NCBI GenBank assembly: GCA_016841245.1
Contig: JAENZN010000016.1
Coordinates: forward strand, 29,218 to 93,217
Source: Syntrophomonas sp.
GTDB taxonomy: Bacteria > Bacillota > Syntrophomonadia > Syntrophomonadales > Syntrophomonadaceae
DNA length: 64,000 bases
Direction of reading: 5' to 3'
Part shown: piece after piece, positions 36,147 to 45,320 of the stretch
Position numbering within the stretch: position 1 is the first letter of the stretch
Layout of the letters: the number at the start of each line of letters is the position of its first letter
Translations under genes and position numbers: made by a program
The notes under the pieces: model-generated
What the model saw: only the letters and a program-made list of their open reading frames with translations
Told to the model about the DNA's origin: nothing
Database searches by the model: none

Positions 36147-36632
36147 TTAATAATACTGATCGTTGTTAGGATTTGGTGCCTGAGCCAGGGGAGGATCATT
36201 ACGTATAGCAAATAAGAATATTGGGAACAGGCACAAAAGCAACGATAGTACCGTATATAAAACTGCATTAGTAGTGTACATCTCAAACAACTTATAGGTA
36301 AACATCACCATGAATACCATAAGGGCAATCATTAACAACCATCCAAGAACCGGAATCATTCCCAGTATAGAACCACCTACCACAGCAGCCGGCAGTATAA
36401 TCTCCAACTTATCAACCTTATACCCAAACAGATCCATGCTTCCCACTAACATACCTAAAAGATACAAATCCGCTACCGGCACCCATCCCAACCAGGGGTT
36501 TTCCAAGCCCCGGTTGGCTGCCAGAGCGCTTATTCCCAGTGATTTCAGCACATAAAAAACCACACAGACTATAAACCACACAAAACCGAAAGCACCCAGC
36601 AAACCCAAATACGCTGCATCTCCTCCATACAT
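36147..36632 (-). CDS. Small four-helix membrane protein (DUF5684-like)
   Basis: A 161-residue membrane protein with about four helices. The segment LAANRGLENPWLGWVPVADL between the first two helices is typical of DUF5684-like proteins of unknown function, and it ends in a Pro/Asn-rich tail. GGAGGT lies upstream of the ATG. Transcribed alone; the hairpin of composite repeat copy 2 follows its stop. Confidence 0.75.
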   Translation of the reverse strand: MYGGDAAYLGLLGAFGFVWFIVCVVFYVLKSLGISALAANRGLENPWLGWVPVADLYLLGMLVGSMDLFGYKVDKLEIILPAAVVGGSILGMIPVLGWLLMIALMVFMVMFTYKLFEMYTTNAVLYTVLSLLLCLFPIFLFAIRNDPPLAQAPNPNNDQYY

Positions 36633-37009
36633 AAAATATACCTCCTATACCTCTTAATTTACTAAGCTAGAAATCATCCATCCAATATACTACTCCAGCC
36701 TTTTACCATTCTATGCGTAATCCGAACCAAAATGTATATGAGATAGGATAAATTACTCTTAACTCTATTATTAGACACACATTAACCTTTTCCTACTTTT
36801 TCCGGAATATTTTTCTATTATATTTTGAATTTGTTAGCCGGACAGGAACTATCGATGACTAAACCCATTCAACTTCTTTTTATTACCTAGTGGGGAATTA
36901 TGTCGGGGGACAGCAGGATAATTTAAAAATGAAGATACTCTGTTTTCTAGAAAAACCAATAAACCTTGTACAAAAGGGACCGGGGCAGTTCTTCAAGCTA
37001 GCCGGTATT
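36633..37009. other. Intergenic region with no recognised feature
   Basis: About 380 bp of AT-rich sequence between two minus-strand genes, upstream of the DUF5684-like gene. I see no open frame with a ribosome site, no clear promoter and no strong palindrome before the terminator at 37010-37058. Confidence 0.5.
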
Positions 37010-37058
37010 TGCAGAAAACAAAATAGGACACGGGGAAAAGGTACCGGTCCCCGTGTCC
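37010..37058 (-). terminator. Rho-independent terminator of the copper-amine-oxidase-N protein gene
   Basis: Perfect 10-bp arms GGACACGGGG/CCCCGTGTCC (37026-37035 with 37049-37058), followed on the minus strand by TATTTTGTTTT. It starts 10 bp past the stop. Confidence 0.85.
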
Positions 37059-37068
37059 CGATTTAAAT

Positions 37069-38202
37069 CTACAGTTGGTATTGCATTCCTTCCTCCAGGA
37101 GGGTGAAGGGAACTTTGAATTCACGTATTCCCGCAGCATAAGGAGCAATCTCGTAGAGTCCGAAATATACTATTAGACCATCATCTTCGATATAGTAGGG
37201 CTGATCTTCATTTATACCTTGATAGGATGACAGATCATCTCCGAAATAAATTTCTAGATCCTGCTTAATCTGACGTTGGACTTCTTGATCTAATATCGTT
37301 TTGAAATCGTAGCTATCCATAAAAAGGTCATTCAATTTTATTTCTTCCCCACTTACAAGGTCGTAATTATAAGCAACCCGTTCAGTGTAACCGTGAGCAC
37401 CCCCGGTATAATCATAATAGTCTACCGTTATACTCAGTAGATTATTCTTATCATATACGGTGATAAATTCTGTATAAGCTGCATAAGGCCAGAAATGCAA
37501 TTCTTCATTACCGGCTGCCTGTTGATAGTATTCTTCAGCATCCTTCTCTAATGGATTCTTAAACTGCAGCGCATCATTCTCCAGCGTATTATTCAGGCTC
37601 TCCTGCATCGCGGTATTGTTTAAGCCACTTATAACCGGAATCTGCAGGTTTACATCTATCCAATCATTTTTATATTTCACCTCTTTAGCAGTAACCTGAA
37701 TAGGTATAGAATCTTCACTGCTTCGGGAAAGGTATATTATCCGGTTTTCCCCATCCCAGTAAACACTGAGCCCTAATGTTTCGCATATGAACCTTACCGG
37801 TACCATAGTACGGTTGTTGATTATCTGTGCTGGTACATCCAGAACCTGGTCCTGGACCAGAGCCCCTTTTTGAATTCCAGCTGCTGCAGAACCGATCTGA
37901 ATTGTTATTTTCAGGTCTTCACCTGCCTCATTCCGGCCTATTACGGTAACGGTTCTGCTATTATCATCCCACTCTACCTCAGCCTGGTTGGCTTCGGAAA
38001 TAACCCTCAAGGGCACCAGAGTGCGTCCATTAACTATCACCGGGTCTACATCACTATAAAGATACTGGCCATTCAAATTCAGCTGAACCGGCGGATAATC
38101 ACTGCCGGTACTGGCCATCAAGGGGCCTGGCATCAGCATCAGCCAACCACAGATTATCAGCAGGGCTATTGATATCCTGCTTTTTGCTATAAACGATTTC
38201 AT
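37069..38202 (-). CDS. Secreted protein: copper-amine-oxidase-N repeat plus DUF3298 (RsiV-like) domain
   Basis: A 377-residue exported protein with an N-terminal signal peptide ending near SGPLMAS. Residues ~40-155 carry the Cu-amine-oxidase N-terminal-like fold twice over (VNGRTLVPLRVISEANQAEV, NNRTMVPVRFICETLGLSVY), a cell-wall-associated module common in Clostridia. The C-terminal part, with YYDYTGGAHGYTERVAYNYD and SGEEIKLNDLF, is a DUF3298/RsiV-type domain. Likely a surface protein of unknown ligand. A good GAGGAGG lies before the ATG. Confidence 0.85.
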   Translation of the reverse strand: MKSFIAKSRISIALLIICGWLMLMPGPLMASTGSDYPPVQLNLNGQYLYSDVDPVIVNGRTLVPLRVISEANQAEVEWDDNSRTVTVIGRNEAGEDLKITIQIGSAAAGIQKGALVQDQVLDVPAQIINNRTMVPVRFICETLGLSVYWDGENRIIYLSRSSEDSIPIQVTAKEVKYKNDWIDVNLQIPVISGLNNTAMQESLNNTLENDALQFKNPLEKDAEEYYQQAAGNEELHFWPYAAYTEFITVYDKNNLLSITVDYYDYTGGAHGYTERVAYNYDLVSGEEIKLNDLFMDSYDFKTILDQEVQRQIKQDLEIYFGDDLSSYQGINEDQPYYIEDDGLIVYFGLYEIAPYAAGIREFKVPFTLLEEGMQYQL

Positions 38203-38446
38203 AATGAGATCCTCCTCTCTCCAAATACATCTGATATGACGAGAATATTAGATTGTTGATTTAAAAGTAGTCACAATGGGTTTTTTTATTGTCTGTCCAA
38301 TATTAACCCTTCATTCACACAAATAAAAATAGGTCCTTATGTTCTGGTAATCTATAAGAGATCTCAACTCTCATGCTGTAGTGGAACCACATAAAAAGGA
38401 ATGGGAGAATTTTAAACTTCCAATAAGGAATATCTCCTTATCTTTT

Positions 38447-39613
38447 TTATTCATAGGCCATTTTATAAATGGCCAGAACATCCTCTTTCTGCAGTTTTTT
38501 GAGTTTCCCCAGGGGCCTTTGCTGTACCGCGTTTCCGGCCATCTTTTCCAGGTCCTCGTATTTGACCCCCAGCTCTTTAAGGGTAACGGGAGCCCCTATT
38601 TCCCGGAAGAAGTTAATCAGCTGCTCTATAGCCTGCAGGGTTTTTTCCTCCTGGGGTCCTGTGGTAATCCCAAAAATCTTTTCCGCAAAGCGAGCAAAAG
38701 TTTTCGGATCTTCCTTATATACATAACGCATCCAGGCCGGAGTAACTACCGCCAGACCAGCCCCGTGGGCCACATTGTAGAAAGCACTCACACTGTGCTC
38801 TATATCATGTGCAGCCCAATCTCCGCCTCTTCTTCCGGTTCCATTGGAATTATTTAAAGCCAGGGTAGCCGCCCAGGCTATCTGGGCTCGTGCTTCATAA
38901 TCAGAAGGATTGGTCAGCAAAATTTTAACGTTTTTCATCACCGTTCTGATAATAGCCTCGGAATATTCCTGCATAAGCTCTACATTTTTGCTGCCATCAA
39001 AATACAACTCGAAAACATGGCTCATAATATCTACCGCACCATTCACAGTATCCCGGGCGGAAAGATAGGCCTGAAACTCTGGATCAATAATGGACACCCG
39101 GGGGTATAAATGCCTGGATCCTATACCCCATTTTTTATTTTCTTCTGCTTTGGTAATAACCGCATTACCATTCATCTCAGAGCCAGTAGCAGACAGCGTC
39201 AATACCCCAAAGATCGGCAGTGCATCTTCAATTTTAGCCTGGCCGGTAAATAAATCCCAGACATCGCCTTCATGTTTGACGCCGGCTGCTATAACTTTTG
39301 CCGAATCAAAAACGCTTCCCCCACCGACGGCCAGAACTGCATCCACCTCCTCCTTGCGCCCTAATTGTATTCCTTCCTGAACCTTGCTTAACACAGGATT
39401 AGACTGCACTCCGCTGAAGCGGACAAAATCTACATGCCATCCTACCAGGGAGGCAGATACCCGATCATAAACCCCGGTAGAGAATATCGATTGGCGCCCG
39501 CAGACCAGCAGTACTTTTCTTATACCATGTTCACGCAGTTCCCGGCCAATGTTTTTTATGGTATCTTTGCCAAAATATATTTTGGTGGGATTGTAATAAG
39601 TAAAATTATTCAC
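38447..39613 (-). CDS. Iron-containing alcohol dehydrogenase (YqhD/BdhA-like)
   Basis: A 388-residue group III alcohol dehydrogenase. It starts with NNFTYYNPTKIYFGKDTI, has the nucleotide-binding GGGSVFDSAK motif near residue 95, and the metal ligands in AVDIMSHVFELYF (Asp, His) and HDIEHSVSAFYNVAHGAGLA (two His). Wording is closest to NAD(P)H-dependent butanol dehydrogenases and YqhD, which reduce aldehydes. AGGAGGT precedes the ATG. Transcribed alone. The 38203-38446 and 39614-39883 gaps show nothing more. Confidence 0.92.
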   Translation of the reverse strand: MNNFTYYNPTKIYFGKDTIKNIGRELREHGIRKVLLVCGRQSIFSTGVYDRVSASLVGWHVDFVRFSGVQSNPVLSKVQEGIQLGRKEEVDAVLAVGGGSVFDSAKVIAAGVKHEGDVWDLFTGQAKIEDALPIFGVLTLSATGSEMNGNAVITKAEENKKWGIGSRHLYPRVSIIDPEFQAYLSARDTVNGAVDIMSHVFELYFDGSKNVELMQEYSEAIIRTVMKNVKILLTNPSDYEARAQIAWAATLALNNSNGTGRRGGDWAAHDIEHSVSAFYNVAHGAGLAVVTPAWMRYVYKEDPKTFARFAEKIFGITTGPQEEKTLQAIEQLINFFREIGAPVTLKELGVKYEDLEKMAGNAVQQRPLGKLKKLQKEDVLAIYKMAYE

Positions 39614-39883
39614 CCTGTTTACCTCCTCGTACTTCCTAATTTGAGATTTAAATTAACTACTTTTAAATATACATTATCTACCCACCCTGTTTCCAGCTAT
39701 CATTTTCTATTATACCTGTTAACCCGTGATAATATATCACAATAGCTCGCCTTGAAGAGTCCCCTGTACAAACTCCGCTGCAGCAGTGAAAGCCTGATCG
39801 GCTGGTTTCTTAGCCTCATTTGCAGGTGCCATTTTATTGTTCCAAAATCCCGCCTTAACACCTAGGCCATAACTGATAATTAA

Positions 39884-40270
39884 TTACTTTTTCTCCAGCC
39901 TGCGGTTATAACCGTGCGGTTCATAGGGCTGAAGTTTATCCAACCACATTTCCAGCAATACAGATAACTCTTCTTCCACTTTCTTCCGATCATATTCTTC
40001 AATGGTCAGATAGTCCAGTATTTCAAAGCTAAAGCAATTTTCACCATAACTTCGCCAATCCTTTAAAAGGTCATCTCCGGCATAATGACCATGTTTCAAA
40101 CCTTTTTCCAGACCAAAGTCAAGTTCAAATTTTATACGATTTAATGCTCCATCCAGATTGATACTGCTGCCGATCAGGATTTTACCATTTTTGAGATTTT
40201 TCACCTGGTAAATACCAGCTGGTCGCAGAGTTTCTTTGTAATTCCTTTTTATTTCAGCCCGTTTGTCCAT
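39884..40270 (-). CDS. GIY-YIG nuclease-domain protein
   Basis: A 128-residue protein with the GIY-YIG core: AGIYQVKNLKNGKILIGSS near residue 18 (the G-I-Y half and a LIG variant of YIG), followed by an Arg/Lys helix and a Glu. Related short proteins are widespread in Clostridia and lack a known role. I choose ATG 40270 (MDKRAEIKRNYKETLRPAGI), with GGAAAGGT upstream; the longer frame from 40345 would overlap the neighbour. It is 22 bp after the DUF2087 gene, and the pair is a recurrent gene neighbourhood. Confidence 0.78.
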   Translation of the reverse strand: MDKRAEIKRNYKETLRPAGIYQVKNLKNGKILIGSSINLDGALNRIKFELDFGLEKGLKHGHYAGDDLLKDWRSYGENCFSFEILDYLTIEEYDRKKVEEELSVLLEMWLDKLQPYEPHGYNRRLEKK

Positions 40271-40292
40271 AATATCAATACCTTTCCTTCCT

Positions 40293-41063
40293 TTAACGAT
40301 GAACCCAGTACTTACTGGCATCATCAAGGCGTTCCATAAATCCATAGTCTATCAGGCATCTGCGCAGCAGTACATAGTCATGATAAACATCCACTAAAAT
40401 GCTGTTGACTTCTTTTTCCGTATACACCCGGCTGCGGTCAAAGCGGTTAAGTATATGCCTGAGGATCGCTATGCGTTTTTTCTCTTTAGTAGGGAAAGAA
40501 TCTAAACTACCATCTTTACCCTGTTTAAAGTATTTCTCCAATATTTTATCGTTTTCCTCAACAGTAACAGCAAATCTATCGTCCATTACCAGCGGTGCAC
40601 GAGGCCAATCAATAAACCGCTCTGCTTCGGATACCTTTTCTGATAACAATCCCATTATCGCCAGGAAAACCCGAGCCTGTTTTTCACGTTCTTTCAACTT
40701 GAAGCGCTGATTCCTTATGGTTGAAGTACTTGTGGCATCTGTTTGCTCTATAATTTGTTTATCACTGTATCCATAATAAAAGAACTCCAGAAGCCGTTTT
40801 TGGTGGTCGGTCAGGCCAGTGTATTCTTTTCCCATTCCTATCAGGTAGGTAAACATGGAGCCATGCTGCTCTTTTATATGAGCTTCCACTGCTCTACGGG
40901 CATCCATAAGGGTTTCATCCTGTTTATAAATATAACCGCTGATAAAACTGTGCCCGCATATCAGGCAGATATACTGATTACTATCCGAGGAAGTAATATA
41001 TCCTTTTTGCACTTCTTCCAGGCTGGCGTTCCAGAATAATTCATCCAAGTTGATTATAAACAA
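40293..41063 (-). CDS. DUF2087 protein with a LuxR-like helix-turn-helix
   Basis: A ~256-residue putative regulator. An N-terminal part has a zinc-finger-like CLICGHSF and a distal histidine. A helix-turn-helix (LLEFFYYGYSDKQIIEQTDA, STSTIRNQRFKL) sits near residue 100, and the C-terminal DUF2087 domain reads LDSFPTKEKKRIAILRHILN and YTEKEVNSILVDVYHDYVLL. The start is uncertain: AGGAGG is followed by TTG at zero spacing (41063), and the next TTG (41048) is 16 nt away. An ATA lies at the ideal distance. Operon with the GIY-YIG gene. Confidence 0.75.
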   Translation of the reverse strand: MFIINLDELFWNASLEEVQKGYITSSDSNQYICLICGHSFISGYIYKQDETLMDARRAVEAHIKEQHGSMFTYLIGMGKEYTGLTDHQKRLLEFFYYGYSDKQIIEQTDATSTSTIRNQRFKLKEREKQARVFLAIMGLLSEKVSEAERFIDWPRAPLVMDDRFAVTVEENDKILEKYFKQGKDGSLDSFPTKEKKRIAILRHILNRFDRSRVYTEKEVNSILVDVYHDYVLLRRCLIDYGFMERLDDASKYWVHR

Positions 41064-41285
41064 CCTCCTATTCGATCTACTTGTTTTGTAAACATTCTAA
41101 TATTATGTTTATATATATGTCAAGCAAAGATCAGATCTCTATACAAAAACCCCTCCTTACACCTGCAGCAACTGGTGGATTTATTAACCTAAATGTTTTA
41201 AAATATTCCAGCTTAGAGTGCAAGATAAGCATTGATATATATGTATTATTAATATAGATAATGGCTTATGAAGGGAAGTGGTTCT

Positions 41286-43541
41286 GTGTCATATCGTCGC
41301 CTGATAACTTTAACAGTATTGCTGTTAATAACTTTCATTACCTGCCTGCCGGCTGGCCAGGCCAGGGTGATGTTAGAGAAGGATATAACTATTTTTATGG
41401 ATGGAAAGCAGCTAGTTTTCCCCGACCAACAGCCTTTTATTGATAGTAATGATCGCACTATGGTACCGGCTAGATTTTTCGCGGAAGCCCTGGGGGCTGC
41501 CGTTAGCTGGAATGAAGCCCAGCAGCAGGCAACTATCACCAGAGACGCAAGTATTTTAACCCTTACGGTAGATAAACAGGAAGTATTGATCCACCCGAAT
41601 AAAACAGAGAAAATGGATACCGTGGCCACCATAAGAAACAGCCGTCTGTTGGTTCCCCTCCGTTTCATAAGTACGTATTTAGACTGCGATGTGAGCTGGG
41701 ACGCCACGGAACGAATCGCTCATGTATTTACACAGGGACAGGACCAGACAGAACAGCTCCGTTTGATTGAAGCAGCCGGTAAGGCTCTGCTGGAATTGCC
41801 AACAGTTAATTCCGAAAAAAATATGCAGGACCTGCTGGACGAGTCCGACAGCGCTTACGATAAAATGAGAAACACTGCCGGATCAGGTATGACCATGGAT
41901 ATGGTCCAGGAAGACAGCAACACTATGAAGCAAGCACCCGCTCCGACTATAGAGGCAGCATCTGACTATTCAGGAACTAATGTGCAGGTTAAAGGGGTAG
42001 ATGAAGCTGATATTGTTAAAACTGATGGTGAATACCTGTATCAGGTAAGAAATAATGAAATCCTGCTGATCAAAGCTTATCCCGCAGCTGAACTGTCAGT
42101 TAAATCGAGAATACAGCTGGAAGAAAATCCTCAGGACATCTTCATAGATGATAATCGACTGGTAGTGATCAGTAACGATTACAGCGGATATCCTTATCGG
42201 TATGAAAGCGGAATGGTAAGCGACCTCAAAATAATGCCTCCTTATCAATATCGAAACAGCCTAATAATATCAACTTATGATACCAGCAGTAAAACCCAGC
42301 CGCTAAAATTGGATACCTTTAAAATGGAAGGAAACTATCTTTCTTCCCGCAAAATTGGCAGCAGCATATATATCATCAGCAGTGAATCTGTTTATACCCC
42401 GTATAAACCCGTTTATTACATTAATAATACCCGGGTAGAAAAGCCTTACAGCGAAATCAGGTATTTCCCGGATATAATTCATGATTCTTATCTGAATATA
42501 GCCCGGATAAATCTTAACAGCACTAGTGATAAGTTCCAGCAGGAAACTTATCTTACTTCAGGCAGTAACATCTACTGCTCGACTGATAACCTTTATGTAA
42601 CCGCAGTTGAATATGACCCGGTTTATTATCTTAACGATTATAGTACATCCCGGGAATCCACCCTGGTATTTAAATTCAACCTGGATAATGGTATTAAATA
42701 TAGTGCCAAAGGTACGGTTCCGGGTACCCTGCTTAACCAGTTTTCTATGGACGAACATAATGGATACTTCCGTATCGCGACAACCACCAATCAATGGTCC
42801 AGCACCAATTCCCAGAACGCAGTTTATATACTGAATAATAACCTAAATACTGCTAATTCCGTTACTGGGATTGCTCCCGGAGAAAAAATATATTCTACCC
42901 GTTTCCTGGGTGAACGTCTTTACATGGTCACTTTCAAACAGCTGGACCCATTTTTTGTGATAGACCTGAACCCGCAAAGCCCTAAAGTTTTGGGTAAATT
43001 GAAAATTCCTGGATTCAGCGATTATCTGCACCCCTATGAAGACCATTACATTCTGGGCCTGGGATATGATACGGCACTGACCAAACAGGGTGGAGTTATA
43101 CAAGGGGGTGTTAAGCTCTCTATGTTTGACGTGAGCGATGTAGCCAATCCAGTGGAGATCGACCAGGTCGTGATAGGTACTTCGGGAAGCAGTTCAGAAG
43201 CCTGCGATAACCACCGAGCATTTCTTTTATACAATGATATACTGGCCTTCCCGGCAGCTGTTTATGAAAATAACAACAATGATTCCTATTACGGTACTTT
43301 TGAATTCCAGGGGGCTTATATATACTCAGTCTCAGAAAATGGATTGAGTTATAAAGGCCGGGTAACTCATCTGAACTCGGAAGATTACTTAAAAGCTGGG
43401 GATTACTGGTATGACAGCAGTAAGAATGTAAGAAGAACAGTAATAATCGCTGGCAATCTATACACTATATCAAATGATCAAATAAAGGCCAACGATTGTT
43501 CTTCATTGCAGGAACTTAACCACTTATCAACGATAGATTAG
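41286..43541 (+). CDS. Secreted beta-propeller protein with copper-amine-oxidase-N module
   Basis: A ~751-residue exported protein. The signal peptide MSYRRLITLTVLLLITFITC is followed by a copper-amine-oxidase-N-like module (DSNDRTMVPARFFAEALGAA, SRLLVPLRFISTYLDCDVSW). A helical linker follows, then a large domain opening NVQVKGVDEADIVKTDGEYL, the hallmark of the Beta_propel (PF09826-type) family. I choose GTG 41286 (AAGGGA nearby); ATG 41268 is in frame but has no ribosome site. Function unknown; likely surface-bound. The solo palindrome at 43552 follows its stop. Confidence 0.85.
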   Translation: MSYRRLITLTVLLLITFITCLPAGQARVMLEKDITIFMDGKQLVFPDQQPFIDSNDRTMVPARFFAEALGAAVSWNEAQQQATITRDASILTLTVDKQEVLIHPNKTEKMDTVATIRNSRLLVPLRFISTYLDCDVSWDATERIAHVFTQGQDQTEQLRLIEAAGKALLELPTVNSEKNMQDLLDESDSAYDKMRNTAGSGMTMDMVQEDSNTMKQAPAPTIEAASDYSGTNVQVKGVDEADIVKTDGEYLYQVRNNEILLIKAYPAAELSVKSRIQLEENPQDIFIDDNRLVVISNDYSGYPYRYESGMVSDLKIMPPYQYRNSLIISTYDTSSKTQPLKLDTFKMEGNYLSSRKIGSSIYIISSESVYTPYKPVYYINNTRVEKPYSEIRYFPDIIHDSYLNIARINLNSTSDKFQQETYLTSGSNIYCSTDNLYVTAVEYDPVYYLNDYSTSRESTLVFKFNLDNGIKYSAKGTVPGTLLNQFSMDEHNGYFRIATTTNQWSSTNSQNAVYILNNNLNTANSVTGIAPGEKIYSTRFLGERLYMVTFKQLDPFFVIDLNPQSPKVLGKLKIPGFSDYLHPYEDHYILGLGYDTALTKQGGVIQGGVKLSMFDVSDVANPVEIDQVVIGTSGSSSEACDNHRAFLLYNDILAFPAAVYENNNNDSYYGTFEFQGAYIYSVSENGLSYKGRVTHLNSEDYLKAGDYWYDSSKNVRRTVIIAGNLYTISNDQIKANDCSSLQELNHLSTID

Positions 43542-43551
43542 CTTAGCAAAC

Positions 43552-43624
43552 GGGGTCAGGCACTAACTTACTAACTTAATTTCAATAGCATTAGATTTGC
43601 ATTAGTAAGTTAGTGCCTGACCCC
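43552..43624. repeat. Solo terminal-repeat palindrome (copy C), 23-bp perfect arms
   Basis: Arms 43552-43574 and 43602-43624 are perfectly complementary and match the ends of elements A and B (GGGTCAGGCACTAACTTACT). The 27-bp loop lacks the inner ~170 bp. It lies between two convergent genes, 10 bp after one stop and 2 bp before the other, where it could terminate both. Confidence 0.85.
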
Positions 43625-43626
43625 AC

Positions 43627-44283
43627 TTATTCAATTCTTTCAATACATGCAGGCACATCATTGACCGGAGAATTGACTATCTTAGAAACCCGGTATGACA
43701 CCAGGTTCTCAGCCGGATGGAGCATATTGATCAAGTCTTTACCCGAGCCTCCGTCCAGCCACAGCTGCTCCTGCTCTTTTTCGAGTATAAAGGGCATACG
43801 ATTATGAATAGCATTTACTGCTTTAACCGCTTCAGTAGTAATGATGGTAAAGCTGAATAATTCCCGGCTTTCTTCATCCAGCCACCGGTCCCAGAGCCCA
43901 GCAAAGCCGAAAAGGTCCTCGCTCTCCATAACTATGCGATAGGGTAGTTTTTCCTTAGTGTTTTTCTGCCACTCAAAATAGCCGCTGGCTGGAATAATAC
44001 AACGTCTTTGTTGAAAGGAACTCCTAAAGGAAGATTTTTCGCTTATGGTTTCAATCCGTGCATTAATCAAACGGCTGCCTATTTTCCTATCTTTCGCCCA
44101 GTATGGTATCAAGCCCCAACGCATAATTTTCAATTCATTATTTCCCGAGCTGCTGATAATAACTGGTACTTCCTGGGTGGGCGCTACGTTAAATCTAGGT
44201 TTAAAATCCAGGTCAACCACCGGACAATTAAATCGCTGGTAAATCTTGTCTATATCATCGATAATAGAAAAACGTCCACACAC
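43627..44283 (-). CDS. yedK: SOS response-associated peptidase / abasic-site shield (YedK/HMCES)
   Basis: A 218-residue SRAP-domain protein that crosslinks to abasic sites in single-stranded DNA through its N-terminal cysteine. The start GTG 44283 gives MCGRFSIIDD, so Cys2 is exposed after Met removal; a longer frame to 44322 would bury it. Conserved NARIETISEKSSF (Asn and Glu), RRCIIPASGYFEWQ, and the His in AIHNRMPFIL are all present. It ends beside palindrome copy C. Confidence 0.92.
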   Translation of the reverse strand: MCGRFSIIDDIDKIYQRFNCPVVDLDFKPRFNVAPTQEVPVIISSSGNNELKIMRWGLIPYWAKDRKIGSRLINARIETISEKSSFRSSFQQRRCIIPASGYFEWQKNTKEKLPYRIVMESEDLFGFAGLWDRWLDEESRELFSFTIITTEAVKAVNAIHNRMPFILEKEQEQLWLDGGSGKDLINMLHPAENLVSYRVSKIVNSPVNDVPACIERIE

Positions 44284-44511
44284 CTTAATACCCTCTTTCT
44301 TAGGAAAATTCTTCACCTGCACCCCTTTTCAAACTGTAGGGCCAGCAACAGAACAGATAACCGATCTCCAGTTTGCCAGGATGAGTTGCTTGTTCCCTCA
44401 TTTGGTTCACTACCATGCTTACGCTGCATAATTACCTGTAACTTTATTTTATAATATATCAGATACTATAATATGATGTTTACTTTCTAGAACCGTTTAA
44501 AGGAAGGTATT

Positions 44512-44640
44512 ATGTTAAACAGACACTGCTTTAATTTTGAAATAATTAGAGTTTTGCTGTTTATACCTATTGGCAGCCTTCTAGCTGCTGAGGCAGCAGA
44601 CTACTTGCCTTCCGGGCAGGTAGGGGAAAGTCTCTTTTAA
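44512..44640 (+). CDS. Possible 42-residue small protein
   Basis: An ATG at 44512 lies 4-7 nt after AAAGGAAGG and opens 42 codons. They encode a hydrophobic middle (IIRVLLFIPIGSLLAAEAA) and a short polar end. It is not a known family. It may be a small membrane peptide or chance. It stands in a 490-bp gap (44284-44773) that otherwise holds only the terminator at 44665-44697. Confidence 0.35.
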   Translation: MLNRHCFNFEIIRVLLFIPIGSLLAAEAADYLPSGQVGESLF

Positions 44641-44664
44641 TGGGTGGGGAAAAATTCCCTTAAT

Positions 44665-44697
44665 ATTAAAAGCGGCGGAGAATAAACTCTCCGCCGC
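44665..44697 (-). terminator. Rho-independent terminator of the DUF1540 genes
   Basis: Perfect 10-bp arms GCGGCGGAGA/TCTCCGCCGC (44672-44681 with 44688-44697), 6-nt loop, then TTTTAATATT on the minus strand. It lies about 75 bp past the second DUF1540 gene. Confidence 0.8.
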
Positions 44698-44773
44698 AGC
44701 CTGGTAATTGTTCTATTATATTGGTCTTTTTGCTATACGTCTCATGAAGTTATGATGAACCTGACCCTATTAT

Positions 44774-44935
44774 TTATTTTTTCTGTTCCCAACTTTCGCA
44801 AACCGTATCATGGTTATTTTGGCCATAAAAAGTCGGTCCTCCGCTGCCAACCTGAATATGTTCCAGCTTACACTTACCCTGAGGATCAAAAAACTTGCAG
44901 CTGTCTACTTCACACTTAATCTGCTGTGATTTCAT
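44774..44935 (-). CDS. DUF1540 small cysteine protein (second of pair)
   Basis: A ~53-residue protein: KCEVDSCKFFDPQGKCKLEH and CESWEQKK. The C.v..C.y...g.C....I pattern with a late C..w is typical of DUF1540, thought to bind a metal ion. I choose ATG 44935 (MKSQQIKCEV), with AAAGGGG upstream. It lies 2 bp after its partner and shares its transcript. Function is unknown; Clostridia often have several copies. Confidence 0.78.
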   Translation of the reverse strand: MKSQQIKCEVDSCKFFDPQGKCKLEHIQVGSGGPTFYGQNNHDTVCESWEQKK

Positions 44936-44936
44936 C

Positions 44937-45134
44937 TTAACGATACCCCTTTCCTTCCATATCAACTTCTGATCTTACCTGACCTTCTCGGCAAAAGTCG
45001 GCGCACAAGCTCTGCTGCTCAGGAGTAGTGGGATCATGAAAATAGGCGATTTTAATAGATTCTAACTGGCAGGTAGCTCCCTCTGCATTATGCATACAGT
45101 TATCTACCGAACAATGTATATGCTGTCTGTCCAA
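44937..45134 (-). CDS. DUF1540 small cysteine protein (first of pair)
   Basis: A 65-residue protein: HCSVDNCMHNAEGATCQLES, then CADFCREG. Same cysteine layout as its partner, with an added C..C near the end. The start is a TTG well placed after AGGAGG. Together with the downstream copy it forms a tandem duplication that has diverged. Confidence 0.75.
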   Translation of the reverse strand: MDRQHIHCSVDNCMHNAEGATCQLESIKIAYFHDPTTPEQQSLCADFCREGQVRSEVDMEGKGYR

Positions 45135-45230
45135 AATACGTTCCTCCTTATTGATATTATTAATGTTTATCTATAATATATTTTTTCACTCCAGCCTTTA
45201 AATATGCTGGAAATATTTCTGAGCAGGAGG

Positions 45231-45283
45231 ACCCAAGGAGATTTTTTTATAATAAAATGACACGTAAAAACGTCCCCTTGGGT
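45231..45283. repeat. Inverted repeat upstream of the candidate small RNA
   Basis: Arms ACCCAAGG (45231-45238) and CCTTGGGT (45276-45283) enclose a 37-nt AT-rich loop. The right side reads CGTCCCCTTG, a wording also found at 51450 and, in part, 53139. It ends 2 bp before the -35 box at 45286, so it could be an operator. Confidence 0.45.
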
Positions 45284-45285
45284 TC

Positions 45286-45314
45286 TTGACATATTTGAAC
45301 ATTGTTAATATAAT
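45286..45314 (+). promoter_or_regulatory. Consensus sigma-A promoter
   Basis: TTGACA (45286-45291), 17-bp spacer, TATAAT (45309-45314): a perfect match to the housekeeping consensus. No coding frame with a ribosome site follows before the terminator at 45407. Confidence 0.85.
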
Positions 45315-45320
45315 TCAATA

